Shown: positions 1 through 4,867 of the stretch, piece by piece | How the letters are laid out: each line of letters starts with the position of its first letter | How positions within the stretch are numbered: the stretch's first letter is position 1 | NCBI GenBank assembly: GCA_026416775.1 | Contig: JAOAEN010000098.1 | Span: forward strand, 1 to 5,477 | DNA: 5,477 nt | From: Dehalococcoidales bacterium | GTDB taxonomy: Bacteria; Chloroflexota; Dehalococcoidia; Dehalococcoidales; RBG-16-60-22 | Reading direction: 5' to 3' | Notes under the pieces: model-generated | What the model was told of the DNA's origin: nothing | Seen by the model: only the letters and a program-made list of their open reading frames with translations | Databases searched by the model: none | Program-made: the position numbers and the translations under genes

Positions 1-162
1 AAGGACGAGCAGGGCAGGATACGCGATACCTCCCAGTACCGCATCTCGGAAAACAGCTACGTGTCCTACGCCGTCATTGATGCCAAGGACGGGGAGCTTG
101 TGATTGAATCGCGCGATAATTTCCTGCTCCCGAACTTGGCGGTGGAGATAGGAAGCAACTAG
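1..162 (+). CDS. C-terminal fragment of an unrecognised protein (5' end outside the window)
   Basis: Frame 1 is open from the first base to a TAG at 160-162 and gives 53 residues. The tail alternates hydrophobic and polar residues (SYVSYAVIDAKDGELVIES, then NFLLPNLAVEIGSN), which looks like a beta-rich C-terminal domain. I see no catalytic motif and do not recognise the family. It is followed after 40 bases by a strong intrinsic terminator on the same strand, which supports this being the true end of a plus-strand gene. No transmembrane segment or cysteine is visible in the fragment. It lies upstream of a biotin-carrier gene, but nothing in these residues identifies it as a carboxylase subunit, so no function is assigned. 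Confidence 0.6.
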   Translation, partial: KDEQGRIRDTSQYRISENSYVSYAVIDAKDGELVIESRDNFLLPNLAVEIGSN

Positions 163-202
163 GCCTGCATCTGGACTGAATCTAATCAATCGGTTGGTGT
201 CA

Positions 203-246
203 CGGGGCGGTGGTGACGAAAGGAAATGACCACCGCCCTGTTTTTT
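203..246 (+). terminator. Strong Rho-independent terminator
   Basis: Bases 203-214 pair with 229-240 in a 12-bp GC-rich stem that contains a single G-T wobble (204 with 239). A202-T241 can extend it by one pair. The loop is 14 bases (215-228) and the stem is followed directly by six T at 241-246. On the other strand there is no T-run after the stem, so it acts only in the plus direction. It fits as the terminator of the gene ending at 162. It lies only 27 bases before the biotin-carrier start codon, so it may also limit readthrough into that gene. Confidence 0.88.
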
Positions 247-260
247 AGGGCTGGCTTTAA

Positions 261-266
261 GAGGAG
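261..266 (+). promoter_or_regulatory. Ribosome-binding site that decides the biotin-carrier start
   Basis: GAGGAG lies 7 bases before the TTG at 274-276, which is optimal spacing. It lies downstream of the terminator T-run and supports the TTG start over the in-frame ATG at 226, which sits in the terminator loop. Confidence 0.75.
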
Positions 267-273
267 CACCGAA

Positions 274-495
274 TTGGCAACAGAAACCATTGTCGTCCCG
301 ATCACGGGCAAGATCATCAGCGTTGAGGTCAGGGTTGGCGACACCGTCAAGGAAGGCGATGTCATCTGCGTGCTGGAATCGATGAAGATGGAAAACCCCA
401 TCCTCGCACCGGTGGATGGTAAAGTGATCGAGCTCGGCGTCAGCCCCGAGCAGGTGGTAAAGCCGGGCGAGACGATCGCGGTGATCGAGTACTAG
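274..495 (+). CDS. Stand-alone biotin carboxyl carrier protein (biotinyl-lipoyl domain)
   Basis: This 73-residue protein is almost entirely one biotinyl-lipoyl attachment domain. It carries the ESMKME biotinylation motif, and the expected biotinylated lysine is Lys38. The hallmark turns are also present: PITGKI at 9-14, VRVGDTVKEGD at 19-29 and APVDGKV at 45-51. Such proteins carry CO2 on biotin between a biotin carboxylase and a carboxyltransferase, or act in a biotin-dependent decarboxylase or transcarboxylase. There is no N-terminal Ala/Pro linker as in AccB, so it resembles small free-standing carriers; the substrate cannot be told from sequence. The start is TTG, chosen because GAGGAG precedes it by 7 bases. 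The longer in-frame reading from ATG 226 (89 residues) would begin in the loop of an intrinsic terminator and adds residues with no domain role. No carboxylase partner is visible in the window. I see no clear promoter between the terminator and the start. Confidence 0.9.
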   Translation: MATETIVVPITGKIISVEVRVGDTVKEGDVICVLESMKMENPILAPVDGKVIELGVSPEQVVKPGETIAVIEY

Positions 496-573
496 GGACA
501 CGGCAAACACGCCGGGATGCGGGCAGGGCTAATCCGGTAACCTGACTGACGCTTTTTCCGCTTTTTCGCTTTC
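496..573. other. Convergent intergenic gap with weak hairpin and T-rich tract
   Basis: These 78 bases separate the biotin-carrier gene and the patatin gene, which point towards each other. CGGC (501-504) can pair with GCCG (511-514). CAGG (524-527) can pair with CCTG (541-544), with outer GCG (519-521) and CGC (550-552). The second structure is followed by a T-rich tract from 553 that includes two exact copies of CGCTTTTTC (550-558 and 559-567). This could be a weak plus-strand terminator. The stems are short and interrupted, and no T-run suits the minus strand. Confidence 0.35.
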
Positions 574-1404
574 TTAGCCCTTTTCTAGTTTTTTCTTTAT
601 TTCGGGCAGGGCCTTACGGGCCGCTTCCCGTCCGCAGGTAATAAAGTCCAGTGCCCTGTGGAAATCCCCAGCACCGAGGTGGGCGACATCCGGCTCAATG
701 ACGATATCGGCGCCGGCAAGGCTACTGTGCGTTATGGTATAGGTGGTGATATAGATTGACTGAAGCATCACCTGCAGAATGCTTGGCTCCTTACCGGCAC
801 TTTTCCGCTCACGAATGGTCTTTCCCCGGCGCAGGGTGATGTCCGGGTTAACGTTTACCGCGATGACGAACTCAGCCCCCATCTGTCGCACCACGCTCAC
901 CGGCACCGGGGTGGTCAGCCCGCCGTCCACGAGGAACCGCCCCTCATGGCGCACCACGGTGAAGATGCCGGGGATGGAAATGCTTGCCCGGATGGCTTCC
1001 AGCACCGAGCCATGGTCAATAACGATTTCCTCCCCGCTGTCAATGTCAGTGGCAACACAGGCAAACGGTATCCTGAGCTCATCAAACCTGATATCCCCGC
1101 CGAGAAAATCGGCAAGGATCCCCATGATCTTCTTTCCCCTGATCAGCCCCGACCTCGAAAACGAAGCCTCAATAAAGGGCGAAAGCCTTTTTGAGCCGGC
1201 GATGACCGTCCGTTCTGCCATCTCCGCCGGGCTCCTACCCGCGGCATAGAGCGCCCCGACAATTGCCCCGGCACTCACCCCGGCAACCACATCAATCGGG
1301 ATGCCGGCTTCCTCCAGTACCTCAAGCACGCCAATGTGGGCAATCCCCCGCGCCGCCCCGCCGCTCAGCGCAAGCCCGACCTTTCTGCGAAGCTGACCGG
1401 ACAT
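574..1404 (-). CDS. Patatin-like phospholipase (RssA/NTE-type single-domain esterase)
   Basis: This 276-residue protein has the full patatin signature. The glycine-rich oxyanion loop GGAARG is at 15-20. The nucleophile motif GVSAG is at 42-46 with Ser44. The conserved ASISIPG segment is at 140-146. DGG is at 160-162, with Asp160 as the second member of the Ser-Asp dyad. The family hydrolyses acyl esters of phospholipids or lysophospholipids. I see no signal peptide or membrane segment, so it is probably cytosolic or peripherally membrane-bound. Its length fits bacterial RssA-type proteins, with no cyclic-nucleotide-binding or other extra domain. The start is ATG, preceded by AGGGGGG (1412-1418) at 7-base spacing; that site overlaps the stop codon of the HerA gene. 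The 12-base gap makes it the last gene of the NurA-HAS-HerA unit. The physiological substrate, and why it sits with DNA-processing genes, are unknown. Confidence 0.9.
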   Translation of the reverse strand: MSGQLRRKVGLALSGGAARGIAHIGVLEVLEEAGIPIDVVAGVSAGAIVGALYAAGRSPAEMAERTVIAGSKRLSPFIEASFSRSGLIRGKKIMGILADFLGGDIRFDELRIPFACVATDIDSGEEIVIDHGSVLEAIRASISIPGIFTVVRHEGRFLVDGGLTTPVPVSVVRQMGAEFVIAVNVNPDITLRRGKTIRERKSAGKEPSILQVMLQSIYITTYTITHSSLAGADIVIEPDVAHLGAGDFHRALDFITCGREAARKALPEIKKKLEKG

Positions 1405-1411
1405 ACGCGCG

Positions 1412-1418
1412 CCCCCCT
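1412..1418 (-). promoter_or_regulatory. Ribosome-binding site of the patatin gene, overlapping the HerA stop
   Basis: On the minus strand, AGGGGGG begins within the TAG stop of the HerA-type gene (1419-1417) and lies 7 bases before the ATG at 1404. This arrangement suggests translational coupling between the two genes. Confidence 0.65.
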
Positions 1419-3009
1419 ACCAGAACTTTTCCAGGTCCTCGGTCTTTCCAGCGGCCTTCCTTCCGGCAAGGCGGGCATAGAAATCCGCATCGTAACTCAC
1501 CGGCTGGAAAGCCACCGGCATCGGTACGGCATGCCCGAAAATGAGTGCCTGCCGCTTCGGGGCAAGACGGGCGAGCACCGTCTTGAGCTCGCTCTTGCCG
1601 GAGACGCCGGCAAGCACGCTATCAATGTCCCTCTCATTATCAAGCAAGCAGGTTATCTTCGTGCCGAGCTGGGACATGACCTCCTCGCTGATCCCGCTGG
1701 GGCGCTGGTCAATCACGAGGAGCGTGACGTTGTACTTGCGCATCTCGCGGGCGATGGTGCCGAAGATGGTCTGCGCCGCAATCTCGGGGTTCAGGAAGCG
1801 ATGGGCTTCCTCAATGGTGATGACAAGGGGACGCGGCGGGGAAGACCCCTCTGCCATCGCCTTCTCCGTCTGTGCCTGATAGTGGGCGTAGATACGGCGG
1901 GCAAGCATGTTCGCCACGAGGACATAGGCGGCAATCTCGCGGTAGCGTCCGAACTCAAGAACGACGTTGACGCCCCTGTCCAGATGGGCGAGGATTTTCG
2001 GGACGATATCTTCCGCCGCGTGGGAAGTGATGAACGGAAGCCGCCTGATGGTATTCAGCCCGCGCCTCAGGCTCTGGAAGGTGCTCTCGTGGATCTTTGT
2101 TTCCTCAAGAAGCCCCCTGACCTCTTCCGCGTCCTCAAGCTCAAGCGTACGCTGGATCCACTGTCTGCCAAAGCGGCGGCGGAGCTGGTAGCTGGCTTCA
2201 ACGGCAAGCTCGGTGAGGTTGAGGGTCTGGCGCAGAAGAGCAATATCGTCCGGCTCAATCTCGTCGTAACCGATCTTCACCACGCTGTCCACCTTGACAC
2301 CGCGCCGGACCGAGTTTTCCTCATCCAGCGTATAGACGGCAACGGCCGCAGGGAAAAGCTGTTTTAAGCCCTTCACCGGGGGCCCGGCCTCGTTCGTCCC
2401 CTGCCAGCCATATTCGTTGTGCATGTCAAAGATGAGGTTTACCGCCCGGCTTTTCTGGAGCATACCGATGAGCAGGATACGGGTAAGAAAGGTCTTGCCC
2501 GTGCCGCTTTTGCCGAAGATACCGTTGGAACGCTTGACGAACTCCTCAAGGTTGAGGCAGAGCTTCGTCTCCATGTCCAGCGGGTTACCGATATGGAAAT
2601 TACGCTCGTTTTCCTGCCCGAAGACGAGCTCCATGTCCCGCTCTGAGGCAAGCTCAACCGGGGAAAAGTGGGCGGGGATAGTCTTCACCGGCTGCGGGCC
2701 TTCCAGGATCGTTACCGCATCCCCACCGATGGTAAGCATCGGCGTGACACGGATGATGCCATAGGTATTCACCCCGCTGACCACGCTTGCCAGAAGGGGT
2801 TCACCGGCTTCGGGCGGGGCACTTGCCAGGCGCTCGTCGGTCATCTCCAGACGCACGTCGGTGATCATGCCAAAGAAACGGTGCCTCTGCCCTTGAATGG
2901 CGACATAGCGTCCCACCACCATCTCTTCCACCGAGACCCCGGGTTCAAGCCTCACCACCACCCCGCCTTCCAGCGAGGCGGAAACCACGATACCCAGCCG
3001 CTCCGTCAT
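1417..3009 (-). CDS. herA: HerA-type hexameric DNA translocase ATPase
   Basis: This 530-residue protein has the HerA/FtsK-superfamily layout. An N-terminal beta-rich HAS-barrel region spans about 1-110 (LGIVVSASLEGGVVVRLEP, VGRYVAIQG, FFGMITDV). Walker A is GKSGTGKT at 166-173 with Lys172 and Thr173. A helical insertion follows at about 210-350. Walker B is LVITIEEAH at 395-403 with Glu400-Glu401. The RPS sensor is LLVIDQRPSGI at 430-440. Arg421 and Arg424, in REMRKYNVT, are candidates for the inter-subunit arginine. HerA rings translocate double-stranded DNA and activate the NurA nuclease, docking through the HAS barrel. The acidic pair is E-E rather than the usual D-E. The ATG overlaps the upstream TGA (ATGA, 3006-3009), and AGGTGG-type pairing is provided by GGAGGT at 3014-3019. 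The family call is firm; the role in repair or another DNA process is inferred from the NurA neighbour. Confidence 0.93.
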   Translation of the reverse strand: MTERLGIVVSASLEGGVVVRLEPGVSVEEMVVGRYVAIQGQRHRFFGMITDVRLEMTDERLASAPPEAGEPLLASVVSGVNTYGIIRVTPMLTIGGDAVTILEGPQPVKTIPAHFSPVELASERDMELVFGQENERNFHIGNPLDMETKLCLNLEEFVKRSNGIFGKSGTGKTFLTRILLIGMLQKSRAVNLIFDMHNEYGWQGTNEAGPPVKGLKQLFPAAVAVYTLDEENSVRRGVKVDSVVKIGYDEIEPDDIALLRQTLNLTELAVEASYQLRRRFGRQWIQRTLELEDAEEVRGLLEETKIHESTFQSLRRGLNTIRRLPFITSHAAEDIVPKILAHLDRGVNVVLEFGRYREIAAYVLVANMLARRIYAHYQAQTEKAMAEGSSPPRPLVITIEEAHRFLNPEIAAQTIFGTIAREMRKYNVTLLVIDQRPSGISEEVMSQLGTKITCLLDNERDIDSVLAGVSGKSELKTVLARLAPKRQALIFGHAVPMPVAFQPVSYDADFYARLAGRKAAGKTEDLEKFW

Positions 3010-3614
3010 CGCAACCTCCCAAGGATGCTCCTGAGACGCGGGTAGTCATCACTCAAGAGGTGGGCAAGCATTTTCCCCGCCGCAATGAGAAAGGCATCGG
3101 GGTCAGCGTGTTTCCGGCTCATCTGCCGCAGGCTTGCGCTGACGAGCTCCTCCGGCGGGACGGCCACCACGGCATGCAAAAGCGTTTCCAGGAAGCCGAG
3201 CGACCGGCTGAAGGTCCTCACCTCCTCATCACCGCAGAGATAAACAAAACCGTGGATGCGCGCCGGAAGTGCCGGCAGATACTGATAGACCCTTTCCCCC
3301 TCGCGGAAGCCCACCACGACCGCACTGAACTCGCTGCGGAAAAGTCTCCCGAGCTGGGGGTTTTCCCGAAAAACAGCCTCTTCCGTGGCCACATCGTGCC
3401 CGAGGGCCACGGGCCTGCGCCCTGCCTCAAGCGGGACGGTCGCGGCGGAAGCCACGATCCCGTAGACGTCTCCCGTGCGCACCAGGCTGCCCAGGGCCGG
3501 CAGCCCGTACAGCTCGTAGCACTGGGCAGTGAAAAGGGTGGTCTGCGCCTCAATCACCTCAGCGATTTTACCTGCCGGACTACTGATGGTCAGTCCTCCC
3601 TCTACTAGAGCCAC
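3006..3614 (-). CDS. Stand-alone HAS-barrel protein between NurA and HerA
   Basis: This protein of about 202 residues has no ATPase or nuclease motif. The first part is beta-rich, with a HAS-barrel-like pattern (AEVIEAQTTLFTAQCYEL, LGSLVRTGDVYGIVASA). It is followed by a central segment (FRSEFSAVVVGF, YQYLPALPARIHGFVYLC) and a helical tail ending DDYPRLRSILGRL. From memory, this pattern matches proteins found beside NurA and HerA genes in cyanobacteria and relatives; a profile search would settle it. A role as an adaptor or barrel subunit of the HerA-NurA assembly is inferred. The gene overlaps NurA by 10 bases and HerA by 4. The start used is GTG 3614, which has no clear ribosome-binding site. 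A strong AGGGAGGA (3594-3601) lies inside codons 5-7, and the only codon at good spacing after it is ATC at 3587, so the true N-terminus is uncertain. Confidence 0.8.
   Translation of the reverse strand: MALVEGGLTISSPAGKIAEVIEAQTTLFTAQCYELYGLPALGSLVRTGDVYGIVASAATVPLEAGRRPVALGHDVATEEAVFRENPQLGRLFRSEFSAVVVGFREGERVYQYLPALPARIHGFVYLCGDEEVRTFSRSLGFLETLLHAVVAVPPEELVSASLRQMSRKHADPDAFLIAAGKMLAHLLSDDYPRLRSILGRLR
3014..3019 (-). promoter_or_regulatory. Ribosome-binding site of the HerA-type gene
   Basis: GGAGGT on the minus strand lies 4 bases before the ATG at 3009, within the last codons of the HAS-barrel gene. Together with the ATGA overlap it indicates coupled translation of the two genes. Confidence 0.7.
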
Positions 3615-4801
3615 CTTATTCGCTTGCTCGTGCTCTTGCCGGATGCGGTCAGCGGAAGGCGGGCTTCGGCAAGCGCGGACTCAAGAAGGCTGCGGAAATT
3701 TTCCCTGTCCCGCGTGCTGAGCACCGCCTGCTCGTGGGCTTCCATGAGTGCCACCGGATAGCCCTGCCCACGCCGGCACTGGTCAAGGATAAGGGCGTGG
3801 GAAAGTTCCAGAAGCCCCCTGTCCTCCGCCACCCACGCCGGTACTTCCACCCGTGCGATTTCATCGCCGGTATGCAGGTAATAGAAATGGATACGGTGCA
3901 CGCCGTAACGGCTGCGGACGATCTGCGAGCGGCTGGCAAAAAGCGCGGACCTCTCCCCGGGCAAAAGCGTCCTGAAAAAAAGGTCGCGGTCGCGCAGACC
4001 GGACAGCCTGTCACAGGCACGCTCCTTCCCCGGCGGACAGAGCCGGTCACAGTCCGCAGCTTCAACGGGGCAGACCGCCACCCGCAGTAAATTGACGACG
4101 TCCGTGCTCCGCGGGTAGCTGATGTAACTTGCCAGGGCAAACTTGAGCCTGCGGGCAATCTCCTTCATCCCGTCAAGGCAGCCCACCATTTCCCTTCCCA
4201 CCAGTACGTCGGCGACAAACTCCGGATAGGCCTCAAGCCCCCAGAGGATCAGCGAACCGTCAAGCAGCCCCAGCACTTCCGTACCCGCCGGAAGTGCCCC
4301 GGCCAGTTCAAGAAGGGCACGCAACTCCTCCACCGCACGTTTAATCCCGAGGAGTGTCCCTTCCACCGCCTGCCCGCGCCCGCCCCCGGGGGGCGTAATT
4401 TCAAGGTCCGCCTCATCGCCGTAAAAACGTGGGGTGCTGGCAAGCCTTGCCGCGGGACTGGTGCCATACCTCATGACAACCGAGCCAGTATTGATGAGAT
4501 AACACCGCGCAGCCTGGTGGCGGTCAACGTCAATATGGGAGCCATCGGTGGCAATAACCGTAAAGTCTATCGGCACGGCACATGCCGCGAACTTCTCCCC
4601 CAGCCCTTCCACAATTTCCGCCACAAGGTAGGTGGTGCGGGAAGCTGCAACCTTCTGCTTCAGACCCTCCAGACGACCGGTTGCCTCATGCATCGTCTTC
4701 AGGGCAAAACTGATGGCTTCCTCCCTTTCGCCGTGCCGTTCCCTCATGCGGTGGGCCAAGGCAAAGACCTCACCGGCAACTTTACTTATGTCAAGAGGCA
4801 C
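3605..4801 (-). CDS. nurA: NurA-domain DNA nuclease
   Basis: The protein has 398 residues from GTG 4801. Numbering here follows the longer 409-residue reading from ATG 4834. The NurA motifs appear in order: ATDGSHI (95-101, metal-binding Asp97), LLDGSLILWG (190-199, Asp192), YISYPRSTDVVNLLR (237-251), HFYYL (316-320), and GYPVALMEAHEQA (358-370, His367). NurA is a manganese-dependent 5'-3' nuclease that works with HerA to resect DNA ends. Four cysteines at 255, 262, 266 and 274 form a compact cluster not needed for the nuclease fold. I prefer GTG 4801 for three reasons: GGGGGAG precedes it by 8 bases, it gives an N-terminus starting MPLDISKVAGEV, and ATG 4834 lies inside a good promoter with no ribosome-binding site. 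The gene starts the NurA-HAS-HerA-patatin unit and overlaps the next gene by 10 bases. Confidence 0.92.
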   Translation of the reverse strand: MPLDISKVAGEVFALAHRMRERHGEREEAISFALKTMHEATGRLEGLKQKVAASRTTYLVAEIVEGLGEKFAACAVPIDFTVIATDGSHIDVDRHQAARCYLINTGSVVMRYGTSPAARLASTPRFYGDEADLEITPPGGGRGQAVEGTLLGIKRAVEELRALLELAGALPAGTEVLGLLDGSLILWGLEAYPEFVADVLVGREMVGCLDGMKEIARRLKFALASYISYPRSTDVVNLLRVAVCPVEAADCDRLCPPGKERACDRLSGLRDRDLFFRTLLPGERSALFASRSQIVRSRYGVHRIHFYYLHTGDEIARVEVPAWVAEDRGLLELSHALILDQCRRGQGYPVALMEAHEQAVLSTRDRENFRSLLESALAEARLPLTASGKSTSKRIRWL

Positions 4802-4809
4802 TGTCCCTG

Positions 4810-4816
4810 CTCCCCC
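4810..4816 (-). promoter_or_regulatory. Ribosome-binding site that decides the NurA start
   Basis: GGGGGAG on the minus strand lies 8 bases before GTG 4801. It lies within the first 11 codons of the longer reading from ATG 4834, whose own upstream sequence (CCATCCTGTTTT) has no recognisable ribosome-binding site. Confidence 0.6.
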
Positions 4817-4822
4817 TGCCCA

Positions 4823-4851
4823 AGTATAGGACATAAAACAGGATGGCTCAA
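4823..4851 (-). promoter_or_regulatory. Sigma70-type promoter for the nurA-HAS-herA-patatin unit
   Basis: On the minus strand, TTGAGC (4851-4846, four of six consensus bases) is followed after exactly 17 bases by TATACT (4828-4823, five of six). Transcription would begin near A4817, leaving a leader of about 16 bases with the GGGGGAG site at its 5' end. It sits in the gap after the CoA-transferase stop at 4868 and spans the ATG at 4834, so that ATG would not be on the transcript. Confidence 0.6.
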
Positions 4852-4867
4852 GATACCGGGCTATTAT

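Noticed and set aside
226..273. N-terminal extension of the biotin carrier from ATG 226
   Set aside because: The ATG lies in the loop of a strong terminator and the added 16 codons run through the stem and T-run. GAGGAG plus TTG 274 explains the start better.
1336..2367. Long plus-strand open frame of 343 codons opposite the HerA and patatin genes
   Set aside because: It is antisense to a HerA gene with all its family motifs. It has no recognisable domain, is rich in Arg, Pro and His as expected of a high-GC shadow frame, and spans the 3' end of one real gene and the start of the next.
3060..3608. Plus-strand open frame of 182 codons opposite the HAS-barrel gene
   Set aside because: It mirrors the HAS-barrel gene almost end to end. 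The minus-strand product fits a known pattern and the tight operon spacing; the plus-strand product does not.
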